From positions 1 to 58,661 of the IMG/VR virus record IMGVR_UViG_3300028394_000085: a stretch of DNA of 58,661 nt, one strand, 5' to 3'. A program made the translations under genes and the position numbers. Below are positions 7,268 through 14,574 of the stretch, piece after piece. This DNA comes from a virus. Every line of letters begins with the position of its first letter. The stretch's first letter is position 1. The notes under the pieces are model-generated. The model was not told the origin of the DNA. It did not search any database and saw only the letters and a program-made list of their open reading frames with translations.

Positions 7268-8470
7268 TTAATTCTCCTCCACTTCACACGCCTCTACGGG
7301 GATAAATAATAACTCAGCGATGTCTTTCCAGCCATTTATCGTGTTAGCCCATTCATTCAAATCCTCGGTATGAACTCTCATGTTGTGTTCGCCTACCCGA
7401 ATTGTTGTGCGACCCACAGGAATATGCCCAGGCTTAGATTTTCCCCCTGAGAGAATTTCAGCCACTTCTTCAGAACTAAAGCCTGTTCCCCGCAAGCCCG
7501 TACTCATTAGAAGTTTGTTCAACTCCTGTGGGTCGTAGGTTGCCAAGTCAGAGGTTCGATTATCAACGATAAGGATTTTAATTTCCTCTACCTCATCAAC
7601 ATCAACCCAATGAACGGCAATCTTTTCCCACCCTAACTGAACCGCGCCTTGATAGGTGTGGTTCCCTGAGAGAATATGTTTGGTTGCTTTATTAACAACA
7701 ATAGGTCGGTACTGCCCCATGTGTGTAAGGGACTCGATGATTGAACCGATGTCGCCTTCTCTTGGATTAAGTGGATGAACCTTAATCTCATTGATTGAAA
7801 CTGTTTCAATATCTGTGGCTTCGACATTTGAGCGCTCACCGCTTGGCTCAGGCTCAACTGGTTTGCGTTCAGGTAATCCCAATCGGGTTTTAATCTCTTT
7901 GATGGCTTTCTGTTTGGTTGGAGCATCTACATAGAGTTGCTCTTTCCAAGCCTTGTAAGCCTCCATCTCGACTGTGAACTTCCAAGCGCTAATTTTTACT
8001 TCAGGGTCGCTAGGTAAAGACTTAGAACCGCCTACATTGTCTTTGTCTTTGCCATTCATCAGCCTATCTAAAGTCTCAACCTCAGATTGAGTGAAGCCTG
8101 TTCCTTCAAGTTCGGGGAGCGCTGTCAATAAACTTTTAAGTAATGGTTCGTTATATGTTGCAAGGTCGGTTAGCCGATTATCAGCCAAGACAATCTTGCG
8201 AGCGCTCTCTTCATCTACCTCGACATAAGTTATCTTGATTTTTTTCCAGCCAAGTTTCTTCGCTGCTTTGTAGGTGTGGTTACCAGCCAAAATGAAATTC
8301 GTTCCGTACTGAACAACAATTGGACGATATTGCCCATGGGCTTTGAGTGACTGAGCAATCGCCTCAATGTCACCTCTGCGTGGATTCGTTGGGTAACTCT
8401 CGAGCGTGTTAAGCGCAACTGAAGCAACTTGTCCAACTTTTATGTTCGCTTTCACTTTATGTATATCCAT
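7268..8470 (-). CDS. Tandem ParB/sulfiredoxin-domain protein
   Basis: 400 residues containing two ParB N-terminal-like domains. Copy 1 spans about residues 10-135 (NPRRGDIEAIAQSLKAHGQ, ILAGNHTYKAAKKLGW, IVLADNRLTDLATY). Copy 2 spans about 220-345 (NPREGDIGSIIESLTHMGQ, ILSGNHTYQGAVQLGW, LIVDNRTSDLATY). The central ParB helices for site-specific binding are absent. Such proteins occur near phage methyltransferases and terminases; members bind nucleotides or act as nucleases, so neither role is proven here. The gene overlaps the CmoA-like gene by 19 bp, linking it to the modification cassette. Confidence 0.85.
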   Translation of the reverse strand: MDIHKVKANIKVGQVASVALNTLESYPTNPRRGDIEAIAQSLKAHGQYRPIVVQYGTNFILAGNHTYKAAKKLGWKKIKITYVEVDEESARKIVLADNRLTDLATYNEPLLKSLLTALPELEGTGFTQSEVETLDRLMNGKDKDNVGGSKSLPSDPEVKISAWKFTVEMEAYKAWKEQLYVDAPTKQKAIKEIKTRLGLPERKPVEPEPSGERSNVEATDIETVSINEIKVHPLNPREGDIGSIIESLTHMGQYRPIVVNKATKHILSGNHTYQGAVQLGWEKIAVHWVDVDEVEEIKILIVDNRTSDLATYDPQELNKLLMSTGLRGTGFSSEEVAEILSGGKSKPGHIPVGRTTIRVGEHNMRVHTEDLNEWANTINGWKDIAELLFIPVEACEVEEN

Positions 8471-9099
8471 GCTTCAAAGTTAAAGAACTTCCAAAACATT
8501 GTGCCTACTGTAAATCCTGCGTTTTCTGCCAATATCTGATTTCGCATTGAGGTGTTTACTTTCATGATTGGTCGAAGGTCGCGCTCTTTGTTTAATATCT
8601 CATCAGCGCTAAAGGCTTTGCGCTTGAAGTCATAATGAGCGCCATGGATTGCTTGCTCTAGTTCACCTGATTCTTCTCGGACTTTCTCAGCCCATATAAA
8701 AGCCCCACCCTCAACTAAAGATTCGTAGATAAGGCTCAGGATGTTTGGTCTGTCCTCGTATGGGATAAATTGAAGTGTAAAGTTTGAAAGAATTAAACTG
8801 GATTTACCAAGGGTAGTAAAGGCTCTGAGGTCTTTGCGTAGATACAAAGTTTCATCATGCGACTCAGGCAAAAGGTTATCGGCTATATCAATTCCAACTT
8901 TCTTGCCACGATGAGGAAGTCTTTCTAAAAGTTTGCCAGTAGAACATCCAAGGTCAATCACTTGAGTATCTTCGGTCATGAAGTATGTACTCAAGTCACA
9001 AATTGCTTCAGTCAGGGTGTGATAGTTTGGAATTGATTGAGCAATATGCTCATCAAAATCTCCTATGGTGTCAAACGAGAATGGCTTAGTAGAACTCAT
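8452..9099 (-). CDS. cmoA-like: CmoA-like carboxy-S-adenosylmethionine synthase
   Basis: 215-residue class I Rossmann protein closely resembling CmoA, which converts SAM plus prephenate to carboxy-SAM. Visible matches are FDEHIAQSIPNYHTL (compare FDERVAEVFPDMI...VPGY in E. coli CmoA), VIDLGCSTG, LSNFTLQFIPYEDR, AHYDFKR and a C-terminal AGF...FNFEAW. The loop holding the carboxylate-binding Arg of E. coli CmoA aligns ambiguously (NKERDLRPIM), so activity needs testing. The frame is open to 9243, but ATG 9099 is chosen: it has AGAAGG upstream and cuts the overlap with the methyltransferase to 14 bp. No CmoB, the usual tRNA partner, is present, so a DNA partner is inferred. Confidence 0.75.
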   Translation of the reverse strand: MSSTKPFSFDTIGDFDEHIAQSIPNYHTLTEAICDLSTYFMTEDTQVIDLGCSTGKLLERLPHRGKKVGIDIADNLLPESHDETLYLRKDLRAFTTLGKSSLILSNFTLQFIPYEDRPNILSLIYESLVEGGAFIWAEKVREESGELEQAIHGAHYDFKRKAFSADEILNKERDLRPIMKVNTSMRNQILAENAGFTVGTMFWKFFNFEAWIYIK

Positions 9100-10177
9100 G
9101 AAGCCTTCTACCAATTGCTTCCACGACAGGAATTGTAATTGTTCTTCCGCACCGTTCATATCTTTCGGCATCTGAAACTCTTCGTCCATCATCGTAAAAC
9201 TCCGTCCATCCATCAGGTAATCCTTGAAGTCTTTCACATTCAAGCGGTGTTAATTTTCTGATTGCAACTGAATTTTCATCTCCAACTACAACGCCGTGCC
9301 TATCTTGAGAAGTAACCGTGTACATTGGTTCGTTATCTTCTTTAATCATTCTTCCGTTTGGCGATTTATTGACTCTTGCTACATCAAGAATCGCTTTTAC
9401 AAAAGGAACATTATGCCCTCCAGTTCCCATGTTGGCTGTTAAGGTAGGAACTCCTTCACTTTTATATTGTCGGAAATATCCTCTTCTCCATTGAGCAACT
9501 TCTAACTCAGGAAAATCCTCCATTACATAAGGTCGAGATGCTCCCCCTTTGTAATAATGGGCATCGAGCGTTGGAGAAATGTTGGAGAGAAGCCCCTCCC
9601 TTCTTCCTTGTTCTTTTTCGTTCGACTCATCATTCTCTGTACTTGAGATTCCGATAGGAAATACTTTTGGTCGGGGTTTTCCTCTAAGATTTCCGATAAG
9701 GAAAATCCTTTCTCGGTGTTGCGGGACTCCGAAATTTTGGCTGTCAAGCAATTCCCATTGACAGTCATACCCCAAGCCATCCAAGACTTCGAGGATGATT
9801 TCGAAAGTTCTTCCTTCGTCGTGGTTGAGGAGTCCTTTGACATTCTCAAAGAGAAGATACGGTATTGACTTTTCGCTTGCGAGTCTAAACATCTCAAAAG
9901 CGAGTGTCCCTCGGGTGTCATCCAAGGAAAATCCTGTTCGCTTTCCTGCAATTGAAAAAGTCGCACAAGGGAATCCTCCAACGAGGAGGTCGGCATCAGG
10001 AATGTCTCCAGCGGAAACATTTCTAATATCTCGTCCGTCGGGTTGTTCTCCGAAATTTCGGGCATAAATACTCCTAGGTCTCTCTAACCATTCGTTAGCC
10101 CACACACACTCATGACCTGTTCTTTCAAGTCCGAGTCTGAACGCACCAACTCCTGCGAACAACTCTATAAATTTCAT
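9086..10177 (-). CDS. C5-cytosine DNA methyltransferase, Asn-to-Arg in motif X
   Basis: 363 residues with all major C5-methyltransferase motifs: I (FIELFAGVGAFRLGLE), IV (GGFPCATFS, nucleophile Cys71), VI (ENVKGLL), VIII (QHRERIFLIG), a target-recognition region about 190-300, IX (RKLTPLECERLQGLP) and X (CGRTITIPVVEAIGRRL). In motif X the near-invariant Asn of GN(S/A)V is Arg345 (codon AGA, 9143-9145). In the CpG enzyme M.MpeI, replacing the equivalent Asn with Lys lets the enzyme use carboxy-SAM. With the overlapping CmoA-like gene, this enzyme may transfer a carboxymethyl group to cytosine (inference). The recognition sequence is unknown. Confidence 0.93.
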   Translation of the reverse strand: MKFIELFAGVGAFRLGLERTGHECVWANEWLERPRSIYARNFGEQPDGRDIRNVSAGDIPDADLLVGGFPCATFSIAGKRTGFSLDDTRGTLAFEMFRLASEKSIPYLLFENVKGLLNHDEGRTFEIILEVLDGLGYDCQWELLDSQNFGVPQHRERIFLIGNLRGKPRPKVFPIGISSTENDESNEKEQGRREGLLSNISPTLDAHYYKGGASRPYVMEDFPELEVAQWRRGYFRQYKSEGVPTLTANMGTGGHNVPFVKAILDVARVNKSPNGRMIKEDNEPMYTVTSQDRHGVVVGDENSVAIRKLTPLECERLQGLPDGWTEFYDDGRRVSDAERYERCGRTITIPVVEAIGRRLHEFY

Positions 10178-10476
10178 TAAGCAAGTTGTTTCGCTGGTCG
10201 TCCTCGTCTGCGAACTAAGTTACCTTGAGCGTCGTACTCAGGTGTACGAGAAATATCATTGCGGATGATTTTGTAAATCAACTGCTCAGATACTCCCATG
10301 GCTTCAGCAATTTCACGGTAGGTAATGCGCTGTTTACGCAATCGAAGAATCAACTGCTTACGGCGTTTACCTAAATCTTGAATCTGTACTTGATGGGTAC
10401 GGATAGCATCGGTAAGTAACTTAACCTCACCAAGTCCTTTGCCATCTAACTCTGTCGCTTCCATTACTGTACTCAT
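10177..10476 (-). CDS. Helix-turn-helix DNA-binding protein with AT-hook-like tail
   Basis: 99 residues. A basic helix (LGKRRKQLILRLRKQ) leads into a resolvase-type helix-turn-helix (ITYREIAEAMGVSEQLIYKI, about 50-69). The tail RRRGRPAKQ is an AT-hook motif for minor-groove contact. It starts the modification cassette and its stop overlaps the methyltransferase start (TAATG), so it may regulate that cassette or bind the genome-wide operators. Confidence 0.75.
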   Translation of the reverse strand: MSTVMEATELDGKGLGEVKLLTDAIRTHQVQIQDLGKRRKQLILRLRKQRITYREIAEAMGVSEQLIYKIIRNDISRTPEYDAQGNLVRRRGRPAKQLA

Positions 10477-10679
10477 ATAACTTCTCCCTCTTCGAACAGG
10501 CGTTCGACTGCATCATCAAACTTGACCTTCTTCTGAATGTGGTTTGCCGTTGCGACAAATTCCAATTCAATTTTCATAACTGATTTCTTATACGCAATTA
10601 ACATCGCAATATAAAAAGGCAGTATGAAAAAACTAGCAACCGCTATTCCTACAACTGTCCATATTAAATTCCAGTTCAA
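10473..10679 (-). CDS. Small membrane protein
   Basis: 68 residues with one strong hydrophobic segment (about 4-29, LIWTVVGIAVASFFILPFYI) and a charged C-terminal helix rich in Glu and Lys. Coupled by ATGA overlaps to both neighbours. Role unknown. Confidence 0.65.
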   Translation of the reverse strand: MNWNLIWTVVGIAVASFFILPFYIAMLIAYKKSVMKIELEFVATANHIQKKVKFDDAVERLFEEGEVI

Positions 10680-11083
10680 AATGTCCTCTCCTTCTTTACT
10701 CCTCGTATGTAAATAACTAACGAATTTTTATCGTTCCTTGGTGGCAGAAAAATTAAAGATTTAACAAACTGCGAAGAATCATCGGGAAGAACTCCCGCGT
10801 CTACGAGTCCATCAATCGCCGCTTTTGCTGAGGGATTACACGCCCCTACATCCTGTAAGCGACCACCTTTCTGATGTGGTTCCACCGTAACGGTAATCCA
10901 CGCCATAGGGGGAATCTTCTCATATTTAGCCAAGAGTTGAAAACCCGCTCGCCATTCCTTTGTGAGTTTTGCTCGCTCCCATCGGTTGCCAGCCCGTTCA
11001 GCATTAGTCGTCCAAGGACGCTGGTTGAACTCAAGACGATAAATCGTCTGCTCGGCTTCATCAATCTGACAGAAACATTCCAT
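10676..11083 (-). CDS. rusA-like: RusA-like Holliday junction resolvase
   Basis: 135 residues. The pattern PWTTNAERAG near residue 23 and GACNPSAKAAIDGLVDAG followed by VLPDDSSQFV (about 80-107) matches RusA resolvases, where Asp residues coordinate Mg to cut four-way junctions. The first Asp of the classic DxDN motif is weakly conserved (DVGACN). In phages these enzymes trim branched DNA before packaging. Located 3 bp after the HNH gene. Confidence 0.72.
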   Translation of the reverse strand: MECFCQIDEAEQTIYRLEFNQRPWTTNAERAGNRWERAKLTKEWRAGFQLLAKYEKIPPMAWITVTVEPHQKGGRLQDVGACNPSAKAAIDGLVDAGVLPDDSSQFVKSLIFLPPRNDKNSLVIYIRGVKKERTF

Positions 11084-11086
11084 GGC

Positions 11087-11476
11087 TCAAGCATGAGGGT
11101 TACTCCTAATCATGTCCAGTTGTGTTTTCTGCCCGTAGTTGTCAATATTCCACCAAGCACCAGTTTCGTCTTGAAATGGAATCTCTTCAGCCGATTCAAT
11201 CTTTTGAATTAGGTATCCGAGTTCACGGGCTTTGGCTCTGTTTGACTCGACCCATCCATGACAACCGCTAGTTCCAGTACCACAAAGAACAATTAGATTC
11301 GCTGATTCATGAAGCATCTCATTCTTTGAGCCACCCATCATTCGAGGTCGCCTGTGATGAACTGACATTGGAAAACCTAAGAAATCTCGATTACATCTTT
11401 CACACTTATAGAAAGCACGGGCTAAGACAACCCATCGAGTTTCTTCAGATACTCGGTTAGGTTTAGGCTTTGCCAT
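11087..11476 (-). CDS. HNH endonuclease
   Basis: 129 residues. CERCNRDFLG (about 26-35), SVHHRRPRMMGG (38-49) and NLIVLCGTGTSGCH (61-74) give the HNH metal-finger nuclease with a structural zinc from two Cys pairs. HNH proteins near terminase often assist DNA packaging by nicking at cos or concatemer sites; here it lies about 4 kb from terminase among replication genes. A homing role is unlikely because it sits neatly in the operon. Confidence 0.85.
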   Translation of the reverse strand: MAKPKPNRVSEETRWVVLARAFYKCERCNRDFLGFPMSVHHRRPRMMGGSKNEMLHESANLIVLCGTGTSGCHGWVESNRAKARELGYLIQKIESAEEIPFQDETGAWWNIDNYGQKTQLDMIRSNPHA

Positions 11477-11622
11477 TGGAGTCTTTCATCTGCGATGGCG
11501 TCCAAGCAAGCAGGGCATACTTCTGACTCCGTTTGAATCGCCATCTGCTGTACCAACCTACAAATCGCAACATCCTCATGAGTTAGGTGCCACCGTCCCA
11601 TTATCATTTTCCAACGGAGCAT
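11422..11622 (-). CDS. Small hypothetical protein with CxxC
   Basis: 66 residues with CPACLDAIADERLQW (about 37-51), suggesting a metal knuckle. An AGAGG ribosome site precedes ATG 11622. It overlaps both neighbours out of frame by about 50 bp, which lowers confidence, but the compact operon makes such overlaps plausible. Confidence 0.5.
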   Translation of the reverse strand: MLRWKMIMGRWHLTHEDVAICRLVQQMAIQTESEVCPACLDAIADERLQWQSLNLTEYLKKLDGLS

Positions 11623-11968
11623 CTTGACCTCTGTTCAATTTATCTAATAATTCTTTTTTAATTTTTGCTACAACTTCAGGAGAGGCTTTTTCTTTTTCTT
11701 TTTTCTCCCACTCTAAAGACATTTGGCGTCCGCGCTCGCGTTCTCTCGAGTCGGCTAGTCTACGACGCCACTCCCGATTTATGTGCGATGGAGTAATGGC
11801 TGTGTCAAGGTTTGAGTAATGCCAAGAAACAATTTTCTTTGCTTCATCTAAAGGCACATCTGTATCCAAAGACTCAGCCCATGCTCGAACCTTTAACTCA
11901 TCGACCTGAATTCGCAAGTCATAGATTCCAATAAATCCTAAAAGGATTGCTAGGTCAGATAGATTCAT
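11576..11968 (-). CDS. Putative replication accessory protein
   Basis: 130 residues from ATG 11968; the frame extends to 12016, but the internal start limits overlap with the replication initiator to 14 bp. The first 75 residues contain AILLGFIGIYD, a Trp-rich helix and SWHYSNLDTAITPSHINREW, reminiscent of helicase-loader or G39P-like proteins that regulate helicase loading. The rest is a charged coiled coil. The assignment rests mainly on position after the winged-helix initiator. Confidence 0.5.
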   Translation of the reverse strand: MNLSDLAILLGFIGIYDLRIQVDELKVRAWAESLDTDVPLDEAKKIVSWHYSNLDTAITPSHINREWRRRLADSRERERGRQMSLEWEKKEKEKASPEVVAKIKKELLDKLNRGQDAPLENDNGTVAPNS

Positions 11969-12671
11969 TGCGGAACTTTTCTGCCAAGTCGATTGCTCTA
12001 ATTGCTGATTGTTCATGTTTTGTTTTTACTCCTACTCCTCTGAGAACTAAATCCATCTGACGCATTGAAGGGACTGTCCCTATGTAATCTAAAGCCTGTT
12101 CAATCTGCTCGGCTGTGTAGTTTCTTTTCTCTGCCGCTTGGCAGATTGCCAGTAGTGAGTGCCACGCACTTTTGCCTAAAGGTTTAACTCTTTGCTTCTC
12201 CCACCATTTTCTAGCAACTGCTTCAGAGACCGCGATAACTGCGATAGCAGTTTCGTCGCTCTTTGTTGTAGATAGGACGGATGTATAGGACGGATGGTAC
12301 GGAGTGGAGTTGGGGAGTGAGACCTCTAAAGTTGGGGAGTTGTGGGTATCTGAGTTGGGGAGTTCTACATCCCCTAAACTTTGTTCCTCCCCAACATAGT
12401 TGGGTAGTTTCTTCCATAACAACTGATAGACAGTTGCGTTGCCACGGGAGTTTCCCTTAGTAATAATCTTCAAGTGTCCGTCGGCAATCATCTCGTTGAT
12501 AACCTTTCGGACATACTCAACAGAGCATCGACCTTTGGTTGAGAGATTAGTTTGAGATGCAAAAAAGCGACCATCATCATGAGAAATATCTGCGAGCGCT
12601 AGGTGGATAAGTAGACGGGTTCCGTCGTAGGGCGAATCAGCCCAAACTTTTGTTATCCACCTAATGCTCAC
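11955..12671 (-). CDS. Winged-helix replication initiator-like protein
   Basis: 238 residues. The N-terminal domain (about 1-90) is a winged helix as in phage replication initiators (LLIHLALADISHDDGRFFAS, CSVEYVRKVINEMIADGHL). A Ser/Thr/Pro-rich linker (95-145) joins it to a helical C-terminal domain (about 150-225). This layout resembles DnaD-like or phage O-type proteins that bind the origin and recruit host helicase. No helicase or polymerase is encoded nearby, so the host replisome is likely used. Confidence 0.68.
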   Translation of the reverse strand: MSIRWITKVWADSPYDGTRLLIHLALADISHDDGRFFASQTNLSTKGRCSVEYVRKVINEMIADGHLKIITKGNSRGNATVYQLLWKKLPNYVGEEQSLGDVELPNSDTHNSPTLEVSLPNSTPYHPSYTSVLSTTKSDETAIAVIAVSEAVARKWWEKQRVKPLGKSAWHSLLAICQAAEKRNYTAEQIEQALDYIGTVPSMRQMDLVLRGVGVKTKHEQSAIRAIDLAEKFRNESI

Positions 12672-13045
12672 AAATTACCTCCACAATGCGGACAACATTT
12701 TTTGCGTCCTTGTCTTTCAATAACTCGATTCTCAATACAACTAACATCTACATAAATCTTGCAACCATCTCGAGCCTCTTTAAGTCGAGCAATGCGTCCA
12801 GTTTTATGAAGAACAGACAATACACCCGAAGCGGTTCCGTGGTGAAGTCCAGTTATCTCGGAAAGTTCTTTCCAAGTTAAACCCCTCATCTCTCGTTGAG
12901 ATAAAAGGTTCAAGGCTTGCGCTTGACGCAGGGCAGTCTTACCTGACCTATCTGCATGAAGCGCTCGCTCCTTAGAAGTCTCGGTTCCGCTATGCCCTGA
13001 AGTTCCGTTATACGGTAACTCGGGCTGGTTCAATAGTGCTGACAT
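12668..13045 (-). CDS. Winged-helix DNA-binding protein with C-terminal zinc knuckle
   Basis: 125 residues. A winged helix at about 45-95 (LTWKELSEITGLHHGTASGVLSVLHKTG is the helix-turn-helix portion, read in two parts) is followed by a wing ending IYVDVSC and a C-terminal CCPHCGGNL that could bind zinc. Probably a transcription or replication regulator. Overlaps the ERF gene by 38 bp and the initiator by 4 bp. Confidence 0.65.
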   Translation of the reverse strand: MSALLNQPELPYNGTSGHSGTETSKERALHADRSGKTALRQAQALNLLSQREMRGLTWKELSEITGLHHGTASGVLSVLHKTGRIARLKEARDGCKIYVDVSCIENRVIERQGRKKCCPHCGGNL

Positions 13046-13679
13046 CTTCGATTACCTCTTCCAACTTCGGTGGGTTCAATTTAGATTGTTGCTCTTTGAA
13101 CTTGGCACGGAATTGGTCAAGAAGTCCAACGGGGTAGGCGTCCTTGTTCGCGGTTATGTACTGACCGACCTCGGATAAAGATTCAATCGTGGTCGATTGG
13201 TTAATTTTTGCTATGACTGCTTCGGATGCTAAAACATCTTCAGAACTTGAGCGTTCATAAGAATGTGCATCAGGGTCTACCTCATCGGTTGGTAGTGATA
13301 ACGATTGAAGCAAGGCAGTACGGAAAGCAACTGACATGGCTTTGGCTGTTGCCTTGTCGCCTGAGTCCATTGCTTCTCCAACAACTGTTGCCTTTAGTGA
13401 ATCACCGTTTGCTCCAATGAATGTGTAGGTCACTTTAACTCTGACATGACCCATTGCTGTTCGGTTGCGTCCAATCTCAACTGTTTGATAGTCGTACTCT
13501 TCAACTGAAGGCACCACGACTACACCGAACTTTTGAAGTGCTGGAGATACCGCATTAACGACAGAATCAATTCCTCGGAAATTAAATCCTTGGGCTGTGT
13601 TCTTGTCCTTCTTTGCGATTGCTCCCACCGCTTTCATAACTTCACTCAATGCTTGAGCGATAGGTAATTTGTTTTCCAT
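13008..13679 (-). CDS. erf: ERF-family single-strand annealing recombinase
   Basis: 223 residues. The ERF domain (about 5-145) shows FNFRGIDSVVNAVSPALQKF, VTYTFIGANGDSLKATVVGE and MDSGDKATAKAMSVAFRTAL followed by SLPTDEVDPD, the classic family signature. ERF proteins form rings that anneal single strands for phage recombination and circularisation. The neighbouring Gam-like gene supports a recombination module. Confidence 0.92.
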   Translation of the reverse strand: MENKLPIAQALSEVMKAVGAIAKKDKNTAQGFNFRGIDSVVNAVSPALQKFGVVVVPSVEEYDYQTVEIGRNRTAMGHVRVKVTYTFIGANGDSLKATVVGEAMDSGDKATAKAMSVAFRTALLQSLSLPTDEVDPDAHSYERSSSEDVLASEAVIAKINQSTTIESLSEVGQYITANKDAYPVGLLDQFRAKFKEQQSKLNPPKLEEVIEDVSTIEPARVTV

Positions 13680-13690
13680 GTTTCCTCTCT

Positions 13691-14233
13691 CTACTCTGCT
13701 ATTAAGAACGAGACTGAAACTTCAGCGGGTACAACTTTGACTGAAGGAACAATTTCGCCTTGGGTTGATATTACTTTATCTTCTGACTGATTCAAAGCAC
13801 CTAGGGCTTTTTTATCAACTTCTTTTTTAACTCGGACTAATTCAGGGGCATTGGTCTCAGCCCATTCAAGGAACTTAGATTCGTCCTCAATATCGAATTT
13901 AACTCGACCTGAGATAGTTTTAATGGTGCCGTGGGGCAGGAGTATGCTTTTACGGTCTTTAGAGCGCTCCTGAAGGGCGTATGGGCGTAGGTTCGCTTCA
14001 AACCATTCAGCATCTCTTTCAAGGTCTGTATTGACCTTCTCTAGCCATTCTGAGACCCTCTGTAATTCTCGGTCAAAGATTGCTTTGTTATCTAATTGCT
14101 TGCGTCGAATGGATGCAAGTTTTCTCATTGCCCAATCTGCTTTTGAATCGTCATCTACGACGAATGGCTCACGGGCTGGTTCCTCGATGATTTCAAAATC
14201 ATCTACTGGTGTTACTGATAATGCGTTGTCCAT
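13691..14233 (-). CDS. gam-like: Gam-like host-nuclease inhibitor
   Basis: 180 residues from ATG 14233, chosen because an AGAGGAG ribosome site and a promoter precede it; the frame runs further upstream through the promoter. A long coiled coil (about 35-85) is followed by ILLPHGTIKTISGRVKFDIE and FLEWAETNAPELVRVKKEVD, the pattern of Mu Gam-type proteins that coat DNA ends against RecBCD/AddAB-like nucleases. Co-transcribed with the ERF recombinase. Confidence 0.8.
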   Translation of the reverse strand: MDNALSVTPVDDFEIIEEPAREPFVVDDDSKADWAMRKLASIRRKQLDNKAIFDRELQRVSEWLEKVNTDLERDAEWFEANLRPYALQERSKDRKSILLPHGTIKTISGRVKFDIEDESKFLEWAETNAPELVRVKKEVDKKALGALNQSEDKVISTQGEIVPSVKVVPAEVSVSFLIAE

Positions 14234-14256
14234 GTGGACTCCTCTCGTTATAGGAG

Positions 14257-14286
14257 AGGGTACTAAACTGGGGTTTAGATTGTCAA
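14257..14286 (-). promoter_or_regulatory. Promoter with consensus -35 and AACCCCAGTT
   Basis: On the minus strand TTGACA (14286-14281), then AACCCCAGTT (14275-14266) inside an 18-bp spacer, then TACCCT (14262-14257). It drives the gam/erf/replication operon. It is the only copy with a perfect -35, and shows that the 10-mer occupies the promoter spacer. Confidence 0.7.
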
Positions 14287-14289
14287 GCC

Positions 14290-14571
14290 CTACAACCCGA
14301 TAACTTGTCCAACATACATTGAGGCACCGACAACCGTACAGATAAAGAGCGCTCCAACGGTACGGATAACCCATTCGGAGCGACTCTCCATCTTTTCAAG
14401 ACGGTCTGTAATGTGGTTCATGGCTTGAGTGACTCTTTCAGAGTCCGAGTCGTAAACATCTTTGCGAAGATAAGTTTGGCTGACATTCAGATTCATCTGC
14501 TTGACTTCCATGGTCAGGTCATCAAGCCGACGCATAATCTCTCCTAAACTTGGCTTTACTTCTTCGCTCAT
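14290..14571 (-). CDS. Membrane-anchored coiled-coil protein of the lysis cassette
   Basis: 93 residues. A coiled coil (about 10-65) is followed by one membrane segment (about 68-90, VIRTVGALFICTVVGASMYV). It follows the endolysin by 3 bp, a common place for a second holin, pinholin or regulator. The N-in, C-out layout is inferred from charges. Confidence 0.6.
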   Translation of the reverse strand: MSEEVKPSLGEIMRRLDDLTMEVKQMNLNVSQTYLRKDVYDSDSERVTQAMNHITDRLEKMESRSEWVIRTVGALFICTVVGASMYVGQVIGL

Positions 14572-14574
14572 TTT

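Noticed and set aside
9100-9243. Longer 263-residue form of the CmoA-like protein
   Set aside because: The added 48 residues overlap the conserved end of the methyltransferase and have no CmoA counterpart.
9523-10065. 180-codon minus-strand frame inside the methyltransferase gene
   Set aside because: The methyltransferase frame holds all catalytic motifs; the other frame has no recognisable domain.
11087-11476. HNH gene as a homing element
   Set aside because: It is spaced as a normal operon gene, with no disrupted neighbour or intron.
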